Assembly: GCA_025449975.1 (NCBI GenBank)
Contig: JANWIG010000038.1
Coordinates: 42,389 to 106,388 of the forward strand
Source: Thermoactinomycetaceae bacterium
GTDB lineage: Bacteria; Bacillota; Bacilli; Thermoactinomycetales; Thermoactinomycetaceae
Direction: 5' to 3'
Length of the DNA stretch: 64,000 nt
The notes under the pieces are model-generated. The model made no database searches, was not told the DNA's origin, and saw only the letters and a program-made list of their open reading frames with translations. The position numbers and the translations under genes were made by a program. Each line of letters starts with the position of its first letter. Positions within the stretch are counted from its first letter, which is position 1. This document shows positions 56,102 through 64,000 of this stretch, in pieces.

Positions 56102-57087
56102 GTCTCTCTTTCTCCTTCTGCTTGTTCAGCCAACGAAATCCGTCGCAAAGCTTCGTTTCGCACCGGCAAATCGACTCCATCCGCTTGCGCAATCTGATGA
56201 ATGATTTCTCTCACATCTACTTTCCGAAAATCATTTACTGCTTCAATTCCCTGGACAAACAAATCCAGTTTTTCTTTTCGATCATTCGCTTGATCAATGT
56301 AAGAGCGGTCAATTACCTTTTCCCCTTTTTCGGCACATGTAAGGGAAAGTAAACGGATATCAATGCCTGTGGAGAGATCGATCAAAGCGACTTGCGGCAT
56401 ACGACTGATCTCACGGGAATGACTATTGATGCGAGCCATCGCCCCAGGATTGACAATATATTTTCCCTTTCTCTTTTGAATCGGAAATCCCGCATGGTAA
56501 TGCCCGGTCAGAAGGATATCCGGCAGATGAGATTGTTCCCAGAGATGTTGAACCATGGTGTAAGCAACCCCTTCGGGAAATGTTCCTTCCACAAGCATCC
56601 CATGAACCATATGAATGCAGTAATCGGCGTCCGTCTCATTTTCGACGCAATAATCGAGCTGACGATCCTGTTTATCTAAATCATAGTGGAAAGGTTGTCC
56701 ACTTAGTTGAACACGGATTCCCCGTTTCTCCAAAGTGATTTTTTGACCACGGTGAACCAAGCGGATCGTTCCAAAAGCCTCCAGTAATCCGAGCATGGTT
56801 CGATCCAGCGTTTCCGGATTATGCCCATAAATATCATGGTTTCCTGCCACAGCATAAATGGGCGCTGGCAACTCTCGCAACAGCTTTACAAAATCACGTA
56901 CCACTGCGGGAGAAAGATTCGGTCGATCAAACACATCCCCGCCATGAAGGATGAAATCGACTTGCTCCCGCCAAGCAATCTTGTTCACTTCGATCAATTT
57001 TTGACGGAGGGTTTGCGGAAAATCATCCGTCCGACTACGTGGTGACGTACCACGAATATGGGTATCCGTCAGATAGAGCAATCTCAT
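56098..57087 (-). CDS. SbcD/Mre11-like metallophosphoesterase nuclease
   Basis: 329 residues, GGAG nine bases upstream. Metal-binding motifs DTHIRG, HGGDVFDRP, GNHDIYGHNPE, HGMLVEG and TGHYHAGF, in the order of SbcD/Mre11 enzymes. Shorter than SbcD (about 380), with a brief C-terminal ATPase-binding extension (about 270-329). First of the nuclease-ATPase genes and directly downstream of recX; expected to process DNA ends with the split Rad50. Confidence 0.88.
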   Translation of the reverse strand: MRLLYLTDTHIRGTSPRSRTDDFPQTLRQKLIEVNKIAWREQVDFILHGGDVFDRPNLSPAVVRDFVKLLRELPAPIYAVAGNHDIYGHNPETLDRTMLGLLEAFGTIRLVHRGQKITLEKRGIRVQLSGQPFHYDLDKQDRQLDYCVENETDADYCIHMVHGMLVEGTFPEGVAYTMVQHLWEQSHLPDILLTGHYHAGFPIQKRKGKYIVNPGAMARINSHSREISRMPQVALIDLSTGIDIRLLSLTCAEKGEKVIDRSYIDQANDRKEKLDLFVQGIEAVNDFRKVDVREIIHQIAQADGVDLPVRNEALRRISLAEQAEGERET

Positions 57088-57088
57088 C

Positions 57089-57742
57089 CTACTTTTCTCC
57101 TTCTCTTTGATGCTGCCATTTTAGTTCCTGTAAGATCTCATACACGATCCCCATTGGAAAACCGCGATACAATAGGAATTGTCCTATTTTTCGTTCAATC
57201 TTGCTCCATGGTTCATGACAAATACGAAGATAGCGCCGCTTAGCCACTTCCAGGGCCAGTTGGCGCTCTTCATTTTCTTCTACATGAGAGATTGCTTCAT
57301 CGATCCATTGCGAAGCAATCCCTTTTTGTCTCAACTCATTCTTAATGCGATTGATGCCATAACTTTTACGATTTCTGCGTTCTTCCACCCAATCTTTCGC
57401 ATATTGTTGATCATTTAAATAACCTTGTTCCTTCATTTCTTCGACTATTTGATCAATATATCCTGCTGAAAAATCTTTTTTTGTCAAATATTGTCGTAAT
57501 TCCTGGGTAGTTCGTGGTCGGTAACTCAGATAACGCAACGCCGCCATCCGTACTTGATTGAATTCCTCCGCTCGCAGGAGTTCTCTGATCTTCGCCGCCT
57601 CTACTTCCATTCCTTTGTACAATCCTTGCTTGACCAGCACATCTTCATGAATGGATAGAAGCGGCTCACCATTGAAATAAATGAGATAACGCTTGGAAAG
57701 CGCAGATTTCCGTTCAATCCGAGTAATCATCCCACCATTCAT
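57089..57742 (-). CDS. recX: RecX, regulator of RecA
   Basis: About 217 residues. Of three close ATGs, the one at 57742 has GGTGA five bases upstream; 57754 is the ORF-track start. Three-helix RecX repeats: ALRYLSYRPRTTQELRQYLTKKDF, YLNDQQYAKDWVEERRNRKSYGINRIKNELRQKGI and a third near the end. RecX binds RecA filaments and limits or modulates recombination. It lies 23 bases after recA and only 2 bases before the Mre11-like gene. Confidence 0.93.
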   Translation of the reverse strand: MNGGMITRIERKSALSKRYLIYFNGEPLLSIHEDVLVKQGLYKGMEVEAAKIRELLRAEEFNQVRMAALRYLSYRPRTTQELRQYLTKKDFSAGYIDQIVEEMKEQGYLNDQQYAKDWVEERRNRKSYGINRIKNELRQKGIASQWIDEAISHVEENEERQLALEVAKRRYLRICHEPWSKIERKIGQFLLYRGFPMGIVYEILQELKWQHQREGEK

Positions 57743-57765
57743 ATCCGTCACCATCTATCGATTTT

Positions 57766-59751
57766 TTAAATGCTCTCCTCAGAACTGGCTGCTTTGCGAC
57801 CCCGTCTCTTTTTCTCAGGTTCTACAGCCGTTTCTTCTACCTTTTCTACAGGGCTAAGGGGCAATTGATAGTGAGCGCGGATCTGATTTTCGATCTTAAG
57901 GCAAATATCTGGGTGTTCCTTGAGAAATTGCTTAGCATTTTCACGTCCTTGTCCCAAGCGATCCCCTTCAAAAGAGTACCAAGCTCCACTTTTATGGACA
58001 ATATCCAGCTCTGCCCCAATATCTAGGATGCTTCCTTCTTTCGAGATCCCTTCTCCATACATGATATCGACATCAGCCACTTTAAATGGAGGAGCAACTT
58101 TATTCTTAACGACCTTGATTTTGGTACGGTTTCCAACCAATTCATTCCCCTGTTTGATTTGCTCTGCGCGTCGAACTTCTAAACGGACAGACGAATAAAA
58201 CTTCAATGCTCTTCCTCCAGGCGTCGTCTCTGGGTTGCCGAACATGACACCTACTTTTTCCCTAATCTGGTTGATAAAAATGGCAATCGTTTTGGATTTA
58301 TTAATCGCTCCAGAAAGCTTCCGCAGTGCCTGTGACATCAGTCGGGCTTGTAAACCAACGTGAGAATCTCCCATTTCCCCTTCGATCTCCGCTTTTGGCA
58401 CCAATGCAGCAACAGAGTCAATCACAATAATATCAATGGCACCACTGCGGACCAAAGCTTCAGCAATTTCCAAAGCCTGCTCGCCCGTATCCGGTTGACT
58501 CAATAAAAGCTCAGACGTATTCACTCCTAAATTGTGTGCATACGTGGGATCAAGGGATAGCGATAGGTAATAGTCACCTTCAGCATTACCCGGAAGGGCT
58601 ATTTTCCCCCGCTTCACACCGTGCGTGCGAGTTTCCCCGCACACGGCGTTCCATCGAGTATCCCGATTACTAATCAGCTCAAGACTTTACCCGTGTATGT
58701 ACTTTCTCGAGTTTTTTGATTACGCTCGTTTTTAAGTGATGTCCGTTTTGCTCACCGAAATCCTTGTGGATTTCCTCACGGCTTCCTAATCATCGTCTGG
58801 GTTAGTAACCTAAGATACTCGACTATGCCCCTTCGCTCTGCAGACATTACCCTGCTTCATCACTACTACGGGCTGCTGCCCCACCCCCTTAGCAGTCATT
58901 TCCTACTGCTTAGTGGCATCGGGGTGCGCACCCCTTGTCATCCACTGGGGTGGTTCACCTGTTCCACATCACTTATCCTTACATACTCCCTTAGGCTCCA
59001 TCTCTGACCCGTCAGCCATCTTTTCGTCCATGGTTGGGGGACTCAAGATAAAGATCCCCTACGGGATCAATCCAGACAAAGCAAACACGAATACTCAATC
59101 TGGGACTGAACCTCTCTCAGGAGGTGAGCGCCTTCCTTTTTTTCGGTGCCCCACGCCTTACGAGCCGTACTTCCGATGGTTCGTTCCAACGCTTATGCGT
59201 TCTCTAGCCATAGGAGTTTTATGGACCCCCGACTACTTCGCTAACCACTTCTCAGGTCCGCTTTTCGCCGTCCTCTCCGAGCTTCGTACAGTAATGTTGC
59301 GCATCATTACCGCACGTCGGGGTATTAGGGCAGGAATGCCAACCTTCATTCCTGTCTCGGACTTTCACCGAGCTCTCGGTGATGCAGTTAGGACCTACTA
59401 GGATTCGATCCCGCTAACTTTTCATATGGTGTTTCCACCATACTTGGGTTAGCAACAGGTCGCACCGTGTTCCGCGTCGATAAATGCCGCTTGCCCACCT
59501 TGCTTTTGCACCTCAGCGATCGCATGCAAAGCGACGGTCGTTTTACCTGAGGATTCAGGTCCATAAATCTCGATCACACGACCGCGGGGATAACCACCAA
59601 TTCCCAAAGCGATATCCAAAGCCAAAGCTCCGCTGGAAATTGTTTCCACCTGTGTAGATGCGTGATCTCCCAGTTTCATGACAGACCCTTTCCCAAACTG
59701 TTTTTCGATCTGTCTCAAAGCCATTTCTAATGCCTGACGGCGATCTGACAT
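57766..59751 (-). CDS. recA: RecA recombinase, interrupted by a group II intron
   Basis: Exon 1 is 59751-59466 (ATG with GAGGAG upstream, [12 protein letters not shown], Walker [10 protein letters not shown]); exon 2 is 58556-57766 ([12 protein letters not shown].., [26 protein letters not shown], the [27 protein letters not shown] loop). Joining them gives ..DAEHA-LDPTYA.. with no base gained or lost: 286 + 791 = 1077 bases, 358 residues. That is the expected RecA length and sequence at this point. RecA forms filaments on single-stranded DNA for recombination and SOS induction. Production depends on splicing of the 909-nt intron. A near-consensus SOS box and a good promoter are upstream. Confidence 0.93.
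58557..59465 (-). ncRNA. Group II intron in recA, without internal maturase ORF
   Basis: 909 nt. The 5' end is GTGCG, the 3' end CTAT (AY). Near the 3' end (about 58646-58613) lies domain V: CGCCGTGTGCGG-GGAAAC-UCGCACGCACGG, with GAAA loop, two-base bulge and CGC triad. Domain VI follows, GGTAAT..ATTACC, with an A about eight bases from the end as a possible branch point. EBS1 CGTGTT (59089-59084) pairs perfectly with IBS1 AACACG at the end of exon 1. No sense-strand ORF of useful size is present, so splicing would be self-driven or need a maturase in trans. The plus-strand 162-aa ORF is an antisense shadow. Confidence 0.88.
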
Positions 59752-59948
59752 ATTGTCACTCTCCTCATCCCTTAAAATAGTACATGGTTTCGTTTTCTTT
59801 AAAGACAATCTTACATCCACTTGATGTCGCCTTCCCTCTTCTTCATTCGAAAACGGACAAGGCTTTATTTTGATCCAATTCTGTGTCAAATTTTTAATAA
59901 TGAGGATCAAAAGTGAGCATATTGATACGAAATAGAACAACTATGAAC

Positions 59949-60000
59949 ATCATACCTTGTTTTTTTCTAATTGCCAAGGTTTTTTGCGAACATTTATTCG
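59949..60000 (-). promoter_or_regulatory. recA promoter with SOS (LexA) box
   Basis: TTGGCA (59977-59972), a 17-base spacer, and TATGAT (59954-59949) form a sigma-A promoter. CGAAC-ATTT-ATTCG (59987-60000), just upstream of the -35, matches the Bacillus LexA box CGAAC-N4-GTTCG with one mismatch. Confidence 0.7.
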
Positions 60001-60097
60001 TCTCTTTTTCCCATTATTTAGGATGCATATGAATGGTGTTAAGCTACTCCTTTTTTCGGGTAGTTAACTAATAACTCTTTAATTAGGAGGATGAAGC

Positions 60098-60412
60098 TTG
60101 GAAAAAGAACAATTAAAAGCGCGGATTTTAGAAGCGCTCGAAGAGGTGGAAGATCCCGAATTGGGCATCGATGTGGTTAACTTAGGATTGATTTATGGAA
60201 TCGAAATCGACGACGAAAGGAATGTCAAGGTCTCGATGACCCTAACGGCAATGGGTTGTCCGCTGGCTGGTGTCATCAAAAATCAAGCAGAGACTGCCAT
60301 CCAACAGATCGAGGAAGTAAATGAAGTGACTGTTCAAATCGTCTGGAATCCCCCTTGGAACAAAAACAGAATGTCACGTTATGCCAAAATCGCGCTCGGA
60401 ATTCCTGATTAA
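60098..60412 (+). CDS. DUF59/MIP18-family Fe-S assembly protein (SufT-like)
   Basis: 104 residues from a TTG start with AGGAGG nine bases upstream. The family core EALEEVEDPELGIDVVNLGLIYGIEID and MTLTAMGCPLAGVI, including the reactive Cys, is complete. These proteins help insert or repair Fe-S clusters. It is the only plus-strand gene in this stretch, sitting between recA and a DEAD-box helicase gene. Confidence 0.88.
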   Translation: MEKEQLKARILEALEEVEDPELGIDVVNLGLIYGIEIDDERNVKVSMTLTAMGCPLAGVIKNQAETAIQQIEEVNEVTVQIVWNPPWNKNRMSRYAKIALGIPD

Positions 60413-60419
60413 CTAAAAA

Positions 60420-60446
60420 AAGAAAACCGCCCATAAAAAGGCGGCT
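60420..60446 (-). terminator. Terminator of the helicase/DUF59 pair (convergent)
   Basis: CCGCC-cataaaaa-GGCGG followed by TTTTCTTTTTTT on the minus strand; serves the helicase gene and probably also the DUF59 gene. Confidence 0.65.
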
Positions 60447-60502
60447 AATCTTAAACATATTTTATTCTAACTGCTCGTATGCACCACGATTATCCTAGCT
60501 TT

Positions 60503-62089
60503 TTATGAAGATCTTGTGCGTGGGCGAGCTGGTTCCATATTGATCCGTGACCCCTTAATTTTCGTCTGCTTCAAAGCTTCGTAGACAAATGGAGCTAACT
60601 CCTTGGGAATTTCCACGAAGGAAAAGCGATCATAGATATTGATTTTCCCTACTTGCCGCATCGAGATACCAGCTTGCTCTGCGATTGCTTTTGACAATTC
60701 TTGAGGACCTAGATCGGCATTTCGACCGATATTGATAAAGAAACGCACCATTCCTGGAGCTGCACCCGTCTCCCCAAAATTATAAGTCGTCTCTTCATTT
60801 TTAGACAAACGATCAAAGAAAGCCAAATGGAAAGCAGCTGCCACCACTTTCTCGATCGAAAACTTCTCCGTTAGCTGTTTCACCATATCTTCCATCATCG
60901 TTAAATCAATATCTGATTGAATCGTTTCCTCAATCTGGGCCATCCAACTTTCTTGCTGCTTGGAAGCTACTTCTTCTAAAGTTGGAAGCTCTCTCAACTC
61001 CAAACGAGCCCCTGTTTCTTTCTCAATCTGCCGAAGCTGTTTCATTTCCCGTGGTGTAACGAGAGTCAGAGCCATTCCTTTCCGTCCAGCTCGACCGGTT
61101 CGGCCGATGCGGTGAACATAGCTTTCCACATCTTGCGGAATATCATAGTTGACGACATGTGAAACACTTCCTACATCGATTCCCCGTGCAGCTACATCTG
61201 TCGCAACCAGTAGCTCGATTTCTCCTTGACGAAAGGCATTCATCACGCGATCTCGTTGCTGCTGCGTCAAATCGCCATGCAATCCACCTGCCAAATAACC
61301 ACGAGCTTGCAAGGAATCCGTTAACTCATCGACCCCTTTTTTCGTGCGACAGAAAATAATGGATAACTCGATTTCTTCGCTATCCAAAATCCGACACAAC
61401 GACTCTACCTTGATGCTCTCCAACACCCGATAATAAATTTGGGTAATTGCTGGCGCAGTCACCTCACCACGGTTGACGGTGATAAATTTCGCCTTGCGCA
61501 TATACTTCTGCGACAACTGACGAATCAATGTCGGCATGGTGGCTGAGAACAGAAGCAACTGACGGCTCCCCGGCATAAAGCGCATGACTTCTTCGATATC
61601 GTCAATGAAGCCCATATCTAACATCTCATCCGCTTCATCTAAAACAACCACTTGTACTTGGTCCGTTTTCAATGTCCCTCGACGCAAATGATCCAAGAGG
61701 CGTCCCGGTGTTCCAATCACCACATGGACTCCTTGTTGAAGTGCTTTAATTTGACGGCTAATCGCTTGTCCACCATAAATGGGGAGCGTTCTTACCCGCT
61801 TCGGTCGACCAATGCTGCGAATCTCCTCAGAAACTTGGATAGCTAATTCTCTCGTCGGTGCTAAAATAATACTTTGCACCGTATTTTTGTCGGTTTGAAT
61901 CTTTTCAAGAATCGGGATTCCAAAGGCAGCTGTTTTTCCTGTTCCCGTTTGTGCTTGTCCAATTACATCCTCACCGTTTAAAATAGCTGGAATACATTTG
62001 ATTTGAATCGGTGAGGGTTCTTCAAAACCCAAATCACGAATTCCTCGTAAAATCTCAGGACTTAACTTAAATCTATCAAAACCATTCAT
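60503..62089 (-). CDS. DEAD-box RNA helicase, DbpA/CshA-like
   Basis: 528 residues. Motif I AQTGTGKTAAF, PTRELA, DEAD in VVLDEADEMLD, SAT, and HRIGRTGRAGR. The C-terminus carries the DbpA-type RNA-binding domain (VRFFINIGRNADLGPQELSKAIAEQAG..FSFVEIPKEL). The ATG overlaps the cinA stop by four bases (ATGA), so it is translated with cinA. Probably helps ribosome assembly or mRNA turnover, perhaps with RNase Y (inference). Confidence 0.93.
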   Translation of the reverse strand: MNGFDRFKLSPEILRGIRDLGFEEPSPIQIKCIPAILNGEDVIGQAQTGTGKTAAFGIPILEKIQTDKNTVQSIILAPTRELAIQVSEEIRSIGRPKRVRTLPIYGGQAISRQIKALQQGVHVVIGTPGRLLDHLRRGTLKTDQVQVVVLDEADEMLDMGFIDDIEEVMRFMPGSRQLLLFSATMPTLIRQLSQKYMRKAKFITVNRGEVTAPAITQIYYRVLESIKVESLCRILDSEEIELSIIFCRTKKGVDELTDSLQARGYLAGGLHGDLTQQQRDRVMNAFRQGEIELLVATDVAARGIDVGSVSHVVNYDIPQDVESYVHRIGRTGRAGRKGMALTLVTPREMKQLRQIEKETGARLELRELPTLEEVASKQQESWMAQIEETIQSDIDLTMMEDMVKQLTEKFSIEKVVAAAFHLAFFDRLSKNEETTYNFGETGAAPGMVRFFINIGRNADLGPQELSKAIAEQAGISMRQVGKINIYDRFSFVEIPKELAPFVYEALKQTKIKGSRINMEPARPRTRSS

Positions 62090-63339
62090 TTCAATAATTC
62101 ACCTTTCTTTAAACGTTGCTGTAAGATGAATAATGCATATTTCGCAGCGACAAGCTGAATTCTCTCACGTGAACCATTTAGATCCAAGCGATACACTTTT
62201 GTCGTTTTCCCTTTTTCAGCTAGACCGATCCACACTAGCCCTACCGGTTTCCCCTCTGCCGAACTCGGACCAGCTACTCCCGTTGTGCTTACGGCAAAAT
62301 CAGCATTTAACTGCGCACGAGTATTTTCCGCTAAAGCTTTAGCCGTTTGAAAACTTACGGCACCATATCTTTTTAAAAGATCATGAGGGACTTGAACAAG
62401 TGAAGCTTTTACCTCATCGGTATAACAGACAATTCCACCTTTTAGTACAGCACTCGATCCGGGAACAGTTGTCAATAAATGGGACAACAGACCGCCAGTA
62501 CAACTTTCTGCAAATGCTACACTCAGATTTTGTTTAGATAAAAGGCGAAACACGACTTGTTCCAATGATTCATTTTCTGTACTATAGCAATAATTTCCCG
62601 TTCGCTTGAAAATCTCATCCTCAATCGAAGCAAATAAGCTTTCTGCCTCTGCCTCTGTTTTCGCAAAAGCAGTCGCACGCAAAATGACTCCTACTTCAAG
62701 GGCATATGTAGCCAATAACGGATTTTTACTCTCTCTAATGAGATCGTTCAATACCTCAGCTAAACGAGACTCTCCTATGTCAAAAAAAGAGTAATTGCGA
62801 ATCACGATCTTTGCTTCAGTTGAAAGCTTCTCTAGCAAAAATGGACGCACCCTCGTTTCAAACATAGGTTTAAGCTCCCTCGGTGGTCCAGGAAGCAAAA
62901 TGTAGGTGACTTGATTTTTCGTAATAGCTAGTCCAGGAGCTGTTCCATGCTCATTATGGAAAACAATACCATTTTTAAATACATAACTTTGCTTAAAATT
63001 ATTGATAGGGATTGGAGCAGAACGCTTTTGAAAAAAACGCTTCAAATGGGCAACTACTTCAGGATCTTGGATAAGCTCTTCTTGCAAATACTGAGCCAAT
63101 GTCTCCTTCGACAAATCATCTTCCGTCGGACCTAACCCACCACAGATGAAAATGAGATTCGCCCGTTGGCTTGCTAGTTTCATTACTTCAAAAAGCTGCT
63201 GAGGATGATCGCCTACAGAAGTATGATAATGTACAGGAATACCTAGTGTAAAACATTCTCGAGATAAATAGTGCGAATGCCGATCAAGAGTCTGACCAGA
63301 AATCAGCTCAGTCCCGACAGTGATAATTTCAACTTGCAT
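62086..63339 (-). CDS. cinA: CinA, competence/damage-inducible protein
   Basis: 417 residues, AAAGGGA upstream. N-terminal MoCF-like/ADP-ribose pyrophosphatase domain (EIITVGTELISGQTLD, FICGGLGPTEDDLSKE) and C-terminal nicotinamide-mononucleotide amidohydrolase domain (SVAFAESCTGGLLSHLL, STTGVAGPSS). cinA precedes recA in most Bacilli, where it is part of the same operon. Here helicase and DUF59 genes have been placed between the two. Confidence 0.96.
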   Translation of the reverse strand: MQVEIITVGTELISGQTLDRHSHYLSRECFTLGIPVHYHTSVGDHPQQLFEVMKLASQRANLIFICGGLGPTEDDLSKETLAQYLQEELIQDPEVVAHLKRFFQKRSAPIPINNFKQSYVFKNGIVFHNEHGTAPGLAITKNQVTYILLPGPPRELKPMFETRVRPFLLEKLSTEAKIVIRNYSFFDIGESRLAEVLNDLIRESKNPLLATYALEVGVILRATAFAKTEAEAESLFASIEDEIFKRTGNYCYSTENESLEQVVFRLLSKQNLSVAFAESCTGGLLSHLLTTVPGSSAVLKGGIVCYTDEVKASLVQVPHDLLKRYGAVSFQTAKALAENTRAQLNADFAVSTTGVAGPSSAEGKPVGLVWIGLAEKGKTTKVYRLDLNGSRERIQLVAAKYALFILQQRLKKGELLK

Positions 63340-63364
63340 CAGTGAATCCCTTTCTCCCTTTTAT

Positions 63365-63946
63365 CTAAGATTTAGTTAGTGAAACGATCTTTCTATTTTT
63401 GTAAAAGTAATCCAACCCCGAAATAATGGTGATCAAGACCATCAGGATCGTTGCTATATCCGAAAATGGGAAGAAAAAGATGGAAAAAGGAACATTATTT
63501 AACATCAAGGAGACGATGGCAACAATCTGTATAATCGTTTTTAGTTTTCCCAGCGGACTTGCTGCAATCACGTATCCTTCAGCAACCGCAATCAAACGCA
63601 GACCGGTAACAGCAAATTCACGACTAATGATCACAATCGCAATCCATGCTTCAAGCCGTTGCATCTCAACGAGTGAAATTAAGGTAGCTGTGATTAATAA
63701 CTTATCTGCTAAAGGATCTAAAAACTTACCTAAATTGGTTACCATCTTCTTACGTCGTGCAATATATCCATCTAAACCATCCGTGACCGCTGCTAAGATA
63801 AAGATGAGTGTTGCAACAAATTCACTTATACTTAGCATGCTTTTCCCTAATTGAATCGAGCCTGCATCAATCTGTACCAATAAGAAAATCATCACCACAG
63901 GCACAAGAAAAATACGTGCAAGCGTAATCTTATTGGCCAAGTTCAC
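63365..63946 (-). CDS. pgsA: CDP-diacylglycerol-glycerol-3-phosphate 3-phosphatidyltransferase
   Basis: 193 residues from a GTG start (MNLANKITLARIFLVPVVM). The CDP-alcohol phosphotransferase motif DGLDGYIARRKKMVTNLGKFLDPLADK is complete (DG..AR..G..D..D). Membrane enzyme that makes phosphatidylglycerophosphate, the precursor of phosphatidylglycerol. First complete gene of the pgsA-cinA-helicase unit. Confidence 0.97.
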   Translation of the reverse strand: MNLANKITLARIFLVPVVMIFLLVQIDAGSIQLGKSMLSISEFVATLIFILAAVTDGLDGYIARRKKMVTNLGKFLDPLADKLLITATLISLVEMQRLEAWIAIVIISREFAVTGLRLIAVAEGYVIAASPLGKLKTIIQIVAIVSLMLNNVPFSIFFFPFSDIATILMVLITIISGLDYFYKNRKIVSLTKS

Positions 63947-63973
63947 CCAAACCTACCCCCCTAGTAATCGCCC

Positions 63974-64000
63974 TCATTGAATACGGAGGTTCTCCTCATC
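63974..64000 (-). CDS. Possible 3' end of the gene upstream of pgsA
   Basis: Reading in from the window edge gives DEENLRIQ and a stop. In Bacilli the gene preceding pgsA encodes the RodZ-like helix-turn-helix protein YmfM, but eight residues do not prove identity. Confidence 0.25.
   Translation of the reverse strand, partial: DEENLRIQ

Noticed and set aside
58913-59401. 162-aa plus-strand ORF in the recA region
   Set aside because: It is antisense to the group II intron; structured GC-rich RNA leaves open frames on the opposite strand. No ribosome site or known domain.
58557-59751. recA as a simple frameshifted pseudogene or inserted IS element
   Set aside because: No target duplication or transposase is present, and removal of exactly 909 nt with group II ends restores the full RecA sequence.

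Overview
The window looks like a chromosomal segment of a spore-forming, low-to-moderate G+C Bacillota (Bacilli). Evidence: spoVS, a CotF-type coat gene, a DUF3231 gene, strong GGAGG ribosome sites with many GTG/TTG starts, an SOS box of the B. subtilis type, and the conserved block pgsA-cinA-recA-recX-rny-ymdB-spoVS-korAB. The family could be Thermoactinomycetaceae or a relative, but that is only a guess. No rRNA, tRNA or CRISPR array was seen.

Layout. 1-5.9 kb: a Sel1-repeat protein cut by the window edge, a short STAND/NACHT-type NTPase behind an attenuator-like terminator, a DUF4349 lipoprotein, glycerol kinase and a CotF coat protein. 5.9-13 kb: an ABC-2 exporter operon, a zinc-ribbon membrane protein, an orphan TnpB-type omega RNA remnant, a nitroreductase pseudogene, the Fe-S repair protein Ric/ScdA with a well placed FNR-type site, and ung. 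13.4-17.7 kb: sulfate/thiosulfate uptake operon sbp-cysT-cysW-cysA. 18.9-22.3 kb: hom-thrC-thrB, with one in-frame TGA in thrC. 22.4-24.4 kb: OpuA-like ABC transporter with odd ATPase motifs. 24.5-31.9 kb: type I restriction-modification operon hsdS-hsdM-hsdS-hsdR. 33.2-33.9 kb: IS200/IS605-type debris.

33.9-42.6 kb is a functionally coherent respiratory and sulfide block: sulfide:quinone reductase, a DUF1641 protein, a CstB-like persulfide dioxygenase-rhodanese, an NreBC-like two-component system, and a cytochrome bd oxidase operon with two micro-ORFs (CydS and an unnamed 27-residue membrane peptide) followed by a TauE/SafE exporter. The same 18-bp palindrome lies upstream of the sqr operon and of the cyd operon. 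The inferred logic is that sulfide is oxidised into the quinone pool, the bd oxidase discharges the pool, and sulfur oxyanions are exported.

42.7-51.8 kb: twin small lipoproteins, a YkkCD-type SMR pair behind a terminator-bearing leader, a GmhB-like phosphatase, DUF3231, an MBL hydrolase, korAB, a dipeptidase, spoVS and ymdB. 51.8-64 kb: rny, then a DNA-repair cluster whose Rad50/SbcC-like ATPase is divided at the zinc hook into separate genes beside an Mre11-like nuclease, then recX. recA is interrupted by a 909-nt group II intron without an internal maturase; exact excision restores a 358-residue RecA. A DUF59 gene, a DEAD-box helicase, cinA and pgsA close the window.

The most unusual items are the ORF-less group II intron in recA, the split Rad50, the shared operator and micro-ORFs of the sulfide/bd block, the TGA at the conserved Cys codon of thrC, and the degenerate OpuAA ATPase motifs.
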